Part shown: positions 8,340 to 16,372 of the stretch, in pieces
How positions within the stretch are numbered: the first letter of the stretch is position 1
How the letters are laid out: every line of letters starts with the position of its first letter
NCBI GenBank assembly: GCA_945881985.1
Contig: CAMCVL010000002.1
Span: 124,001 to 188,000, forward strand
DNA length: 64,000 nt
Source: Rickettsia typhi
GTDB lineage: Bacteria > Pseudomonadota > Alphaproteobacteria > Rickettsiales > Deianiraeaceae
Reading direction: 5' to 3'
Notes under the pieces: model-generated
What the model was told of the DNA's origin: nothing
The model's database searches: none
The model's input: only the letters and a program-made list of their open reading frames with translations
Position numbers and translations under genes: made by a program

Positions 8340-8819
8340 TTGTCAGACCTCAGGGATTTTTGTCAAACATACGAAATAACAAAAACAAATCTTACAGACT
8401 CTAATGAAGAAAATGAATCGCAAACCCAATCTTTTGCACAAGGACTTTATAATCGGATAAAACAATTGTTTACTTTTACATCGAGAGAAGGTCAATATAC
8501 CATTATACCAGAGGAATCTTCAGGAAAAAATTCAAAAGATAATCAAGCAAACCCCCCTAAAACCACCCAAAGCCTTGATGATAAAATTGAAGAGCTAAAG
8601 CGTTTAACAAATGCGGTGTGTCAGCAGGGTAAAAACAAAACCTCTTCTCGCTTAGGCATTTGTTCCGCCACTAGCGACGCAGCCGCACAATACAATACTA
8701 GACTTGATGCGCCACTACTTCATCTTAGCGATATAAAGATTAATATTACTGGTAATAAAGCAACAACTGTTAGCAAAAGCCAAATCAATGACTCTTCTTT
8801 CAAAAAAACTATACTTTAA
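8340..8819 (+). CDS. Cytoplasmic segment of the split membrane protein
   Basis: The track starts this 159-residue ORF at a TTG, but the frame is open and protein-like back to 8151 (DIASDLQAACNEINEEPNKES, then HHDCCGCNSDTAYEKVDQAL). It therefore most likely continues the membrane protein across the A8 run. The product is hydrophilic, rich in Asn, Ser, Thr and Gln, with no membrane segment, and would form the domain after the transmembrane helix. Its last codons (FKKTIL) lie inside the second copy of the island repeat. Function not recognised. Confidence 0.5.
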   Translation: MSDLRDFCQTYEITKTNLTDSNEENESQTQSFAQGLYNRIKQLFTFTSREGQYTIIPEESSGKNSKDNQANPPKTTQSLDDKIEELKRLTNAVCQQGKNKTSSRLGICSATSDAAAQYNTRLDAPLLHLSDIKINITGNKATTVSKSQINDSSFKKTIL

Positions 8820-8985
8820 TTTTGGCTTTGTAATTTGACTTTTGTAATTTTACCTTTGTTAAAATTTACAAGGCTGTAATTTTGCAAAAAACTCTTTACA
8901 AATTGGTATCAGTGGTTTAATTTTAGGTATAATACAAAAGACTTTGAAGATAATCAAAGATTTGTAAGCTTTTTGAATAATACAA
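8808..8985 (+). repeat. Island repeat, copy 2
   Basis: It begins with TTCAAAAAAACTATACTTTAATTTTGGC, overlapping the end of the previous ORF. It then repeats CAAGGCTGTAATTTTGCAAAAAACTC and CTTTACAAATTGGTATCAG and ends near GCTTTTTGAATAAT, just before the Panacea gene. Compared with copy 1 it carries an extra TTTGTAATTT-like stretch near the start. Its position between two unrelated genes supports a cassette arrangement. Confidence 0.75.
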
Positions 8986-9025
8986 AAAATAGGTTAAGTT
9001 ATTGTGAGTTAGTTAATTAGAAAGT

Positions 9026-9619
9026 ATGAACAATATAGACAAAGATATAAAATATATTGGCATTGAAAATGTTAGCGCATCCGCATTGGCAAATTACCTG
9101 CTTCATGACAATCCATATACAAAAGGACAAATAACAAATTTACATTTACAAAAAATTATATATATTATACATGGATTTTCGTTGGCTTTGGAAAATTTAC
9201 CTATTATCAATGATGATTACGATGAAAAAATAGAGGCTTGGAAACTTGGTCCAGTTGTGCCTTCTGTGTATCACGAAATGAAAGAATTTGGCAATGCCAT
9301 TATTAAGCCAGAAAAAATATCGTTACTAACACAGGAAATTAACGATAATCAAACAATAATTAGTAAACCATCGCTATCTCAAGGTAGTGTTGTAAGAAGC
9401 ATTGCAGAATGGGTTGTGGGGAAAATTTTGACTGTAAATAACAAGATACAAGACGCTGACAAGCTTGTTAATTTTACGCATCTTGAAGGTTCACCTTGGC
9501 ACGATGTCTATAAATCAGGAATACATAATATTATCATTGACAATAAAAGCATAAAGGAATATTTTATTTGGTACAAAAATTGGTTGTACGATACTTATAA
9601 AGTTAGTTATACTAAGTAA
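9026..9619 (+). CDS. Panacea-domain (DUF4065/GepA-SocA-like) protein, candidate antitoxin
   Basis: The 197 residues contain the Panacea/DUF4065 signature in its usual order: LHLQKIIYIIHGFSLAL at about residues 37-53, then KIEAWKLGPVVPSVYHEMKEFG at about 70-91, then a C-terminal part ending in TXXXGSPWHDVY-like sequence (THLEGSPWHDVY). This domain is the antitoxin in hyperpromiscuous PanAT toxin-antitoxin systems and also occurs in phage proteins and the SocA adaptor. The next gene starts one base after the stop, which argues for translational coupling and a functional pair. The gene lies between two island repeats, suggesting acquisition. Its role as antitoxin here is inferred from domain and context. 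Confidence 0.82.
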   Translation: MNNIDKDIKYIGIENVSASALANYLLHDNPYTKGQITNLHLQKIIYIIHGFSLALENLPIINDDYDEKIEAWKLGPVVPSVYHEMKEFGNAIIKPEKISLLTQEINDNQTIISKPSLSQGSVVRSIAEWVVGKILTVNNKIQDADKLVNFTHLEGSPWHDVYKSGIHNIIIDNKSIKEYFIWYKNWLYDTYKVSYTK

Positions 9620-9620
9620 T

Positions 9621-9968
9621 ATGAGCTATTTAGATCCGGCAACAAAAAATAAAACAAATAAACAAATAAATTTTGAATCTCAAAAAGTTACACATGATGG
9701 GATACAGAACTGGAAGAGAATATTTTTTATAGCCCTTAGACATAAAACGCTATTGAAAATTTTTATTTTCTCTATTTATTTAATTAAAATATTATTTTCT
9801 TGCTGCTTTGTAATTTTGTTATTTTCTTATATTTTTCCAGACTTAACACAATTTATTTTTAAAGGCTTCAATAGAAATGAACTGCAAGATTTTTTGTTAA
9901 AAATTATAGCAGGTGGTTTTTTTAACCAATTGTTTATAAATGTTTTTGGTAAAAGTAAGGAAAAATAA
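9621..9968 (+). CDS. Small membrane protein, candidate toxin paired with the Panacea gene
   Basis: The 115-residue product has a basic, hydrophilic N-terminus (about residues 1-40), then a long hydrophobic region (LLKIFIFSIYLIKILFSCCFVILLFSYIF) that could form one or two membrane helices, and a C-terminal hydrophobic patch (FLLKIIAGGFFNQLFINVFG). The start codon lies one base after the Panacea-gene stop, so the two are almost certainly co-expressed. Known PanA partners are very diverse and include membrane-active toxins, so a toxin role is plausible. I see no enzyme motif and the family is not recognised. Confidence 0.6.
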   Translation: MSYLDPATKNKTNKQINFESQKVTHDGIQNWKRIFFIALRHKTLLKIFIFSIYLIKILFSCCFVILLFSYIFPDLTQFIFKGFNRNELQDFLLKIIAGGFFNQLFINVFGKSKEK

Positions 9969-10032
9969 TCTCTATCAAATTATATTGAACTAGCTAAAGT
10001 TAAATATAATCTAACAATATTACCAAAACATT

Positions 10033-10078
10033 TTACAAAAAAAACTATACTTTAATTTTGGCTTTGTTAAAATTTAGG
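10033..10078 (+). repeat. Island repeat, partial copy 3 upstream of serA
   Basis: ACAAAAAAAACTATACTTTAATTTTGGCTTTGTTAAAATTTA matches the first block of island repeat copies 1 and 2, then diverges into the serA leader. This copy marks the right boundary of the accessory island. A TAGGAG follows, but about 30 bases before the serA ATG, too far for its ribosome site. Confidence 0.7.
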
Positions 10079-10112
10079 AGTTAAGATTTTACCAATATTT
10101 ATTTTGTGATTT

Positions 10113-11708
10113 ATGACATCTTCTTACAAAGTGCTAATTGCCGATAAAATGAGCAATGCTGCAATTTCAATCTTTGCAAAATACGGTATTACGGCGGATG
10201 TAAAAACAGGCTTGCCGGAGGATGAAATTATCAAAATTGTCAACGATTATGATGCTATCGTTGTGAGATCCTCAACTAAAATTACCCCAAAGATTATTGA
10301 GGCATCAAGCAGAGTAAAGGTTTTGGGTAGAGCAGGTATTGGGGTTGATAATATTGATATTCCTGCTGCTTCAAAAAAAGGGATAATTGTTATGAACACA
10401 CCTTTTGGCAACTCCACAACAACCGCCGAGCATGCAATAGCTATGATTTTTGCAACTGCAAGGCAAATTGCTCAGGCTAGTGCCTCAACACACGCTGGCA
10501 AGTGGGAGAAAAATAAATTTATGGGTATTGAAATTACAAACAAGACTCTTGGCATAATAGGCTGTGGCAACATCGGTAAAATAGTTGCCGACAGAGCAAA
10601 CGGGCTTAAAATGAAGGTCTGTGTGTACGACCCATTCCTAACCGAGCTTAAGGCGGAGGAGATGAGGGTAAAGAAAGTCTCTCTTGACGAGCTTTTGGCG
10701 GTGAGCGACTTTATAACATTACACACCCCATTAATTGAGGCTACAAAAAACATCTTAAACAAGGACACTCTTGCAAAAGCAAAAAAAGGCGTGATTATCG
10801 TCAACTGTGCAAGGGGTGGTCTTGTGGATGAACTTGCTTTAAGGGATGCAATACTATCGGGTCATGTAGGCGGTGCAGGTTTTGATGTATTTAGCGTTGA
10901 ACCAGCTAAGGACAACCCCCTCTTTGGGCTTGAAAATGTTGTTTGCACTCCTCACCTTGGGGCTTCAACATTTGAAGCACAGGAGAATGTATCCTTGCAA
11001 ATTGCCGAGCAAATATCGGAGTTTTTAACCACAGGTAAGGTTGAAAACGCTCTTAATGCACCATCGCTTTCAGCGGAGGAATCTGCGGTTTTAAAGCCTT
11101 ACCTAGAGCTTACCGAAAAGCTTGGATTTGTTTTAAGTAACTCAATTAACGAGAGTGAAATTCAAAAAATTGAAATTAAAACCTCTGGCAAGGTAGCAAG
11201 CTTTGCCATAAAACCATTTGTAAATGCTGCAATTCTTGGTGTTTTAAAAACCCACATTGAGGATGTTAATTACATCAACGCCCCTGCAATAGCTAAGGAC
11301 AGAGGGATTGAAATCATCACCTCAACCACCGAAAACAACGAGAGCGACTTTTACAAAAACCTCATCTCAATATCAATCGTTACTTCAAAGGATGCCTATA
11401 ATGTAAAGGGCTCAGTTTTTAGTAGCACAGTGCAAAGACTTGTTGAAATCAACGGAGTAAAAATTGAAACCGCACTTGAAGGCAGCATGATATACATCAA
11501 CAACAACGACAAACCCGGGGTTGTTGCAAAAGTTGGTGCCGTGCTTGCTGATGCTAAGATTAACATTGAAAACTTCCTTTTATCCTCAAACCGCAAAAAC
11601 GAGGACGCTGTTGCATTTATCAAAACCTCAACAAAGGCTGGGGATGGCGAGATTGCAGCTCTTGCAAATATTGATATTATTAAAAAAGTTGTAAGGCTTG
11701 ATTTTTAA
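10113..11708 (+). CDS. serA: D-3-phosphoglycerate dehydrogenase
   Basis: SerA oxidises 3-phosphoglycerate to 3-phosphohydroxypyruvate, the first step of serine synthesis. The 531-residue length is that of the long form with an intervening domain and a C-terminal ACT domain. Visible motifs are GRAGIGVDNID, the NAD site LGIIGCGNIGKIVADR, NCARGGLVDE with the catalytic Arg region, the catalytic His in TPHLGASTFEAQ, and an ACT domain (GVVAKVGAVLADAKINIENF). Serine synthesis is absent from most intracellular Rickettsiales, so this points to a less dependent lifestyle. The gene borders the accessory island. serB and serC are not in the window. Confidence 0.96.
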   Translation: MTSSYKVLIADKMSNAAISIFAKYGITADVKTGLPEDEIIKIVNDYDAIVVRSSTKITPKIIEASSRVKVLGRAGIGVDNIDIPAASKKGIIVMNTPFGNSTTTAEHAIAMIFATARQIAQASASTHAGKWEKNKFMGIEITNKTLGIIGCGNIGKIVADRANGLKMKVCVYDPFLTELKAEEMRVKKVSLDELLAVSDFITLHTPLIEATKNILNKDTLAKAKKGVIIVNCARGGLVDELALRDAILSGHVGGAGFDVFSVEPAKDNPLFGLENVVCTPHLGASTFEAQENVSLQIAEQISEFLTTGKVENALNAPSLSAEESAVLKPYLELTEKLGFVLSNSINESEIQKIEIKTSGKVASFAIKPFVNAAILGVLKTHIEDVNYINAPAIAKDRGIEIITSTTENNESDFYKNLISISIVTSKDAYNVKGSVFSSTVQRLVEINGVKIETALEGSMIYINNNDKPGVVAKVGAVLADAKINIENFLLSSNRKNEDAVAFIKTSTKAGDGEIAALANIDIIKKVVRLDF

Positions 11709-11735
11709 CAATATTATATTTTTGCCTTTAAGGTT

Positions 11736-11993
11736 ATGAATCAAAGCCAAGCAAATCAATCGCAAGGGCAAGGTGACAAGTGTTACAGCTTGCAAAGCAA
11801 TCTAATCTCAGGCACTTTAAATGCAGATTTAGCAAGTGTAATGTCTTTAGGTTTTAAAGAGGAAAGAACAAGCAATTTTACAAATGCACACATTACCGCA
11901 GCAACCGATACCGCAATAACTGACGCCACTCACGGTCGCAAAAAACCTAAAAGTGCCACAATGCCTGATAGTGGCTCCACCCCTTGCTTTTAG
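11736..11993 (+). CDS. Small Thr/Ser/Ala-rich hypothetical protein
   Basis: This 85-residue ORF has AAGG about five bases before its ATG and ends two bases before the ATG of the amidohydrolase, so it could be translated and co-transcribed with it. The product is polar, starts NQSQANQSQGQGDK, and has no membrane segment, signal peptide or recognised motif. It may be real, or a chance frame between serA and the next gene. Confidence 0.4.
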   Translation: MNQSQANQSQGQGDKCYSLQSNLISGTLNADLASVMSLGFKEERTSNFTNAHITAATDTAITDATHGRKKPKSATMPDSGSTPCF

Positions 11994-11995
11994 AT

Positions 11996-12058
11996 ATGAC
12001 AATACTTAATCAAATTATCCAGTATAAAACAGAATTTGTTAAAAACTGCAAAGCAAGC
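11996..12058 (+). repeat. Duplicated trpC 5' end, copy 1 (partner at 13129-13191)
   Basis: This 63-base stretch matches 13129-13191 with only scattered, mostly synonymous differences. The core AATCAAATTATCCAGTATAA is identical. Both copies start at the ATG of their gene, so the repeat begins exactly at the translation start. The differences show the event is not recent. Confidence 0.9.
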
Positions 12059-13132
12059 TTAATCTTACTTTTGGTGATTTTTTGTTTTACATTTCACCAA
12101 AAAGCATTTTCGCAAATTCATAGCCATGGATACATAGGAGCCATGCAGTTTGATATAAAAGAGGATAGATTTAATCTTAAAAATTCTGGTGGCAAATGTA
12201 AATATATCTTTAAAGATTCGCATTTTCACCCAAGGGATTTTACTGTGAATGGTCAAAGTCTTGCCCTAATTGCCAAGCAGGCAAGTGATAATTGTGTTGA
12301 TAGAATACTTTTAAACTCTCTACCTCTTATAAACCACTGGGGTGACGATAGCGATGTTAGACCAACTTATTACACCGATGATAAGTCAAAGTTTTACTGG
12401 AACACTATATCCGACATTCCAACATTTGAAGAGTATAGAAAGCTTGATAAAAAAACAAAAAGTAAGTTCTATTTTTTAATTAACGGCTTTTTGCATTTTG
12501 ACCGCAGTGCTAAGGATGCAGTTTTGCAAACTATTCAAACATACAAAGATTTACCGATTGTTGGATTTGGTGAAATTTTTGGCGATCACGATATAATGAG
12601 CGATCAAATGAATCCCCCTTCCAGCATAAACTCAAAAGCAATGGATGAAATTTACGAGATTGCAGCAAGTAAAAATTGGTTTGTTTTGTTTCATAACAAT
12701 ATATCTCACCGCTCTTTTAAGGGTGCAACTGGCACAGATTATTTAACTAAAGTTGAGTCAATGCTATCAAAACATTCTAGCACAACCTTTGTATGGGCAC
12801 ATGCTGGCATAATGCGTAACATAGTTATTGAAAACCTTACCGATGTTTTAGATTTAATGCTTGCAAAGCATTCAAATTTATACATTGACATATCTTTTGT
12901 AGTCTACGAAAACTACATAATGGCAAGTGGTATGCCGGACGCAAAATGGATTGAACTTATTGAAAAATATCCCAATAGATTTTTGTTTGGCACTGACGAC
13001 CTTGGGGGCTATAAAGATTTTAGCGATGTAAAAAAATATATACCTTTATTAAATGCTTTAAAACCAACCACTGCTGAAAATGTTGCTGGTAAAAACTTGC
13101 AAAACTTAATTAATAAAGCTTTATCATCATGA
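11996..13132 (+). CDS. Exported amidohydrolase-2 family metal-dependent hydrolase with TrpC-derived N-terminus
   Basis: The first 20 residues (TILNQIIQYKTEFVKNCKA) are nearly identical to the start of the next gene, trpC. They are followed by a hydrophobic segment LILLLVIFCFTF and AFSQ, a signal peptide. The mature part is a TIM-barrel amidohydrolase: metal-binding HxH in DSHFHPRDF, further His in LFHNN and VWAHAG, and the late Asp in LFGTDDLGG. Substrate unknown, probably periplasmic. The track starts at TTG 11984, but the ATG at 11996 matches the duplicated trpC start. The gene seems to have been inserted at the start of trpC, taking over a copy of its translation start. Its last codons overlap trpC. 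Confidence 0.8.
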   Translation: MTILNQIIQYKTEFVKNCKASLILLLVIFCFTFHQKAFSQIHSHGYIGAMQFDIKEDRFNLKNSGGKCKYIFKDSHFHPRDFTVNGQSLALIAKQASDNCVDRILLNSLPLINHWGDDSDVRPTYYTDDKSKFYWNTISDIPTFEEYRKLDKKTKSKFYFLINGFLHFDRSAKDAVLQTIQTYKDLPIVGFGEIFGDHDIMSDQMNPPSSINSKAMDEIYEIAASKNWFVLFHNNISHRSFKGATGTDYLTKVESMLSKHSSTTFVWAHAGIMRNIVIENLTDVLDLMLAKHSNLYIDISFVVYENYIMASGMPDAKWIELIEKYPNRFLFGTDDLGGYKDFSDVKKYIPLLNALKPTTAENVAGKNLQNLINKALSS

Positions 13133-13941
13133 GTATTTTAAATCAAATTATCCAGTATAAAACAGAATTTATTAAAAACTGTAAAGCAAACCTTAGCTAT
13201 GCTAGCCTTTTACAAAATGTTAAACCTTTGCAATCTACAAAGCCTAGCTTTAAAACCGCCATACAAAACAAGCACAAGCTTGGTGAGATTGCTATTATTG
13301 CCGAAGTTAAAAAAGCATCCCCATCTGCAGGGCTTATAGACAAGGGTGAAAATTTTGATTACCTTGCAATTGCAAAGCAGTATCAGGCTGGCGGGGCAGC
13401 TTGCCTTTCGGTTTTAACCGATGAAAAGTTTTTTCACGGTCATCACTCTTACCTAAGCAATATCAAAAAAGCATTACCTAACATGCCCCTTTTACGCAAG
13501 GACTTTATCATTGACCCTTACCAAATTATTGAGGCAAAATTTATTGGGGCGGATTGCATCTTGCTCATTGCCTCCTGCCTTGATAAAAGTCAGTTAAAAG
13601 AGCTTGAGTCCGTAGCTATAGAGTACAATCTTGATGTTTTGTGCGAGATACATGACGAGGCAGAGCTTGACATAGCCTTAAGCAACCTAAAAACAAGCTT
13701 AATTGGCATTAACAACCGCAATTTAAAAACTTTTACTACAGACATATCGCTTACAAATAAGCTTTTTAACAAGGCAAGTAACGGGGGCAAAAATATTGTG
13801 GTAAGCGAGAGCGGAATTAACACAAAAGATGACATAGATTTTATCACCCAAAACTCTGGCTGTAAAACATTTTTAATTGGCACCGCTTTAATGGCTAAGC
13901 AAAACAAGGCACAGGCTATTAAGGATCTATGTGGTTTGTAA
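13129..13941 (+). CDS. trpC: Indole-3-glycerol phosphate synthase
   Basis: TrpC closes the indole ring of indole-3-glycerol phosphate in tryptophan synthesis. The TIM-barrel motifs are all visible: AEVKKASPSAGLI with the catalytic Lys, the SVLTDEKFFHG strand, LLRKDFIIDPYQI, LIGINNRNLKTF and VVSESGI. The 270 residues match the single-function enzyme. Its ATG overlaps the amidohydrolase stop by four bases (ATGA). TrpF is encoded 10 kb away rather than alongside. The downstream TusA-like ORF begins at or just after its stop. Confidence 0.95.
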   Translation: MSILNQIIQYKTEFIKNCKANLSYASLLQNVKPLQSTKPSFKTAIQNKHKLGEIAIIAEVKKASPSAGLIDKGENFDYLAIAKQYQAGGAACLSVLTDEKFFHGHHSYLSNIKKALPNMPLLRKDFIIDPYQIIEAKFIGADCILLIASCLDKSQLKELESVAIEYNLDVLCEIHDEAELDIALSNLKTSLIGINNRNLKTFTTDISLTNKLFNKASNGGKNIVVSESGINTKDDIDFITQNSGCKTFLIGTALMAKQNKAQAIKDLCGL

Positions 13942-13948
13942 GCCCAAA

Positions 13949-14203
13949 ATGCATGATAAAGATATTGACATTGCAATTATTGATGGCAAATACGACCTTA
14001 GAAGCTATCAATGCCCTATGAATCTTGTAATTGCAAAGCATATCATTTATACAAAAAACCCGCAATCTGTGGCATTTTTACTTGCTAGCGAACAGGCGAC
14101 CATTAATATTGCAAACTTTTTGCAATTTAAAGGTTTTAAAACAGAAAAAACACAGCTAACAATACAAGGATTGACTTACTACACTTTGTTGGCAAAAATG
14201 TAA
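13949..14203 (+). CDS. TusA/SirA-like sulfur carrier protein
   Basis: TusA-family proteins accept persulfide sulfur on a cysteine and pass it on for tRNA thiolation or cofactor synthesis. The hallmark is visible near the N-terminus: YDLRSYQCPMNLVIAKH, corresponding to the LDxRGxxCPxPxxxxK pattern, followed by the ATINIANFLQFKGF helix. The track starts at GTG 13931 inside trpC. I prefer ATG 13949, which gives 84 residues and the usual short lead to the motif. It follows trpC closely and may be co-transcribed. mnmA, a user of TusA sulfur in gammaproteobacteria, is in this window. Confidence 0.75.
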   Translation: MHDKDIDIAIIDGKYDLRSYQCPMNLVIAKHIIYTKNPQSVAFLLASEQATINIANFLQFKGFKTEKTQLTIQGLTYYTLLAKM

Positions 14204-14256
14204 TTGTTTTTTAGATTTAGTTTTTAGATTTATTACTCTTGCTTGCAATTTAGATG

Positions 14257-14286
14257 CCCTCTTTGTTTAAGTGACTTAAGGGGGTG
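14257..14286. terminator. Possible bidirectional terminator between convergent genes
   Basis: The palindrome TTAAG-TGA-CTTAA (14267-14279) is bracketed by CCCT on the left and AGGGGG on the right, allowing a longer bulged hairpin. It lies between the convergent tusA-like and hydrolase genes, where a shared terminator would be expected. There is no clean T-run, so confidence is low. Confidence 0.3.
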
Positions 14287-14337
14287 CGTTGCGGCTATTT
14301 TACAAGAATAATTTAGTGCATTGATGTTGCTAAGCTG

Positions 14338-15036
14338 TTAAGCGGTTTGGGTTTTTCTTTGCCTTTTACGATATTTTATAACCTTCATTGGATTGCGAAC
14401 ATGTAATGCTTCCTTTACACAAGAGTCTATTGAGTCAAACAGCATCTGGTCGCAGCCCTGAAAAAAGTGACTCGCTCCCTCTACCATTTCAAGAGAGATT
14501 CTGCTATTACCGTTTTGCCTAACTTTTGAAACAAGATTTTCGGTGCTTGCGGGCAGTGATATTTCATCGTTTTCCGGTTGTATAACAAGCCCGGGAGTGG
14601 GGCAGGGTATAAAAAAGTTAAAATTATATCTACTAACTGGTGGCGATGCAACAACAAAAAAGTCAACCTCTGGCCTACGCATAACAAGTTGCATGCCTAT
14701 CCATGCACCAAAGGAAAATCCACTTATCCAAAACTGAGTGCTTTTTGGATTTTGTGCCTCAAGCCAATCAAGAGCTACGCCAGCATCATCAAGCTCGCCT
14801 AAGCCGTTTGCAAACTTACCATCCGAGTTACCAACGCCTCTAAAATTTATCCGTAAAACCGAAAAGCCATTTAAGGCAAATTGCTTTGCCATGCCGTGAG
14901 TTAGTTTGTTTTGCATAGTTCCACCGTAAAGCGGATGAGGGTGAAACACTATTACGCAAGGTGCTCCATCCTTTTCGGCAGGATTGTACATTGCTTCAAT
15001 TCTACCAGCGGAACCTGTAATGTAGACTTTTGACAT
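14338..15036 (-). CDS. Alpha/beta hydrolase (COG2945-like)
   Basis: The 232-residue protein has an alpha/beta-hydrolase fold: HPHPLYGGTMQNK near residue 32 (oxyanion region), INFRGVGNSDG, the nucleophile elbow GFSFGAW near residue 107, a late acidic residue in PENDEI and the catalytic His in GASHFFQG. This pattern is typical of the COG2945 family of small cytoplasmic esterases whose substrates are unknown. The C-terminus is very basic (KYRKRQRKTQ). It is convergent with trpC-tusA and divergent from plsX. Confidence 0.85.
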   Translation of the reverse strand: MSKVYITGSAGRIEAMYNPAEKDGAPCVIVFHPHPLYGGTMQNKLTHGMAKQFALNGFSVLRINFRGVGNSDGKFANGLGELDDAGVALDWLEAQNPKSTQFWISGFSFGAWIGMQLVMRRPEVDFFVVASPPVSRYNFNFFIPCPTPGLVIQPENDEISLPASTENLVSKVRQNGNSRISLEMVEGASHFFQGCDQMLFDSIDSCVKEALHVRNPMKVIKYRKRQRKTQTA

Positions 15037-15262
15037 TTATTACAAAATAAACAAATAAGCTAAGAATTTTTAATGGTATTCAATTGTATAAGAAAAATTA
15101 AAAAAATCAAGTTATTACTTACCATACCCTGATAAATAAGCTTTTGTAAGTTATTTTTTATTTTCTTATTAAAAAAATATTGCAAAGCAAAGAGTAAGCT
15201 ATAAAATTACATTCAAGTTTTTATTGAAGTAAAATTTTGAAAGGTTTTGAAAGATGTAAATT

Positions 15263-16270
15263 ATGAATGATAAAACAATAAGAATCGCCATTGACCTCAT
15301 GGGCGGCGACAAAGCACCTCAGTGTGTCATGGATGGACTAAGACTCTTTGACAAAAAAAATCGTGACAAAAACTTAAGCTATATACTAGTGGGTAATGCT
15401 GAGCTTAAGGCCAAAATTTGCAAAAAGGTGATGTCCCGTGCAAGATTTGTTGAAACCGATGAAGTTGTTAAATCCACAGACAAGCCATCTCTTGTAATAC
15501 GCAACAAAAAAACATCAATGGCCGTTTGCATAGCCTTGGTTGCCGATGGTGAGGCGGATGTTTGTATGTCATCTGGCAATACTGGTGCTTTAATGGCAAT
15601 GAGTAAGCTTTATTTTAAAACTATTGACGGCATAGACAGACCTGCAATTTGCACTATTATACCAACTATGAACGAGCCTTCAGTATTTTTGGACATGGGG
15701 GCTAGTCTATCATACACCAGCGACAACTTGGTGCAATATGCAATGATGGGATCGGTTTTTGCAAGTATTTTATTTGACATAAAAGAGCCAAAAATTGGTA
15801 TCATAAATGTTGGTAGCGAGGATAACAAGGGCAATGAGGCAATACAGCAAGCCGCCGAAACGCTCAAAGCCTCTAATTTAAAAGATAACTTTTGTGGCTA
15901 TGTTGAGGGTGACCAAGTAACCAAAGGTAATGTAAATGTTGTTGTGACGGATGGATTTACTGGAAATGTGGTTCTTAAAGCCATTGAAGGCTCCGCCAGA
16001 CTAATGAAGCACTTTGTAACGGCAGCATTTAAGGAATCTTTGATGGCAAAAATTGGTTATTTATTTGCAAAAAATAGCCTTAGCAAGATGCGTGATAAAA
16101 TAAATCCAAACAACTACAATGGTGCATTGTTTTTAGGTCTTAACAAAATTGCAATTAAAAGCCATGGCGGTGCCGATTTATACGGCATTGCAAATGCAAT
16201 TAAGGTTTCTTACACTTTGGCAAGTCAGGATGTTGTTGAAAAAATCAAGAGCAAAATGCAAAGCTCTTAG
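15263..16270 (+). CDS. plsX: Phosphate acyltransferase PlsX
   Basis: PlsX makes acyl-phosphate from acyl-ACP, the donor for PlsY in phospholipid synthesis. The N-terminus has IAIDLMGGDKAP, followed by SSGNTGALMAMS, DMGAS and NVGSEDNKGNE, all typical of the family. Length 335 is normal. In most alphaproteobacteria plsX is followed by fabH, ihfA and a merR-family gene. Here nrdB follows, and an HU/IHF-MerR fusion lies 9 kb away, so this neighbourhood has been broken up. Confidence 0.95.
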   Translation: MNDKTIRIAIDLMGGDKAPQCVMDGLRLFDKKNRDKNLSYILVGNAELKAKICKKVMSRARFVETDEVVKSTDKPSLVIRNKKTSMAVCIALVADGEADVCMSSGNTGALMAMSKLYFKTIDGIDRPAICTIIPTMNEPSVFLDMGASLSYTSDNLVQYAMMGSVFASILFDIKEPKIGIINVGSEDNKGNEAIQQAAETLKASNLKDNFCGYVEGDQVTKGNVNVVVTDGFTGNVVLKAIEGSARLMKHFVTAAFKESLMAKIGYLFAKNSLSKMRDKINPNNYNGALFLGLNKIAIKSHGGADLYGIANAIKVSYTLASQDVVEKIKSKMQSS

Positions 16271-16372
16271 CTTTGCCTAGTAGCATTTTGTGTTTTAATT
16301 AAAGGAGGTTGCTGTTACAAGCTTAATACTTGAAACGCATAAGTTGTTTTAAAAAAATTTATTTTTATAAAA

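Noticed and set aside
16301-16328. Leader peptide after a strong AAAGGAGG before nrdB
   Set aside because: The only frame is a five-codon TTG ORF starting right at the motif, with wrong spacing. Chance is more likely.
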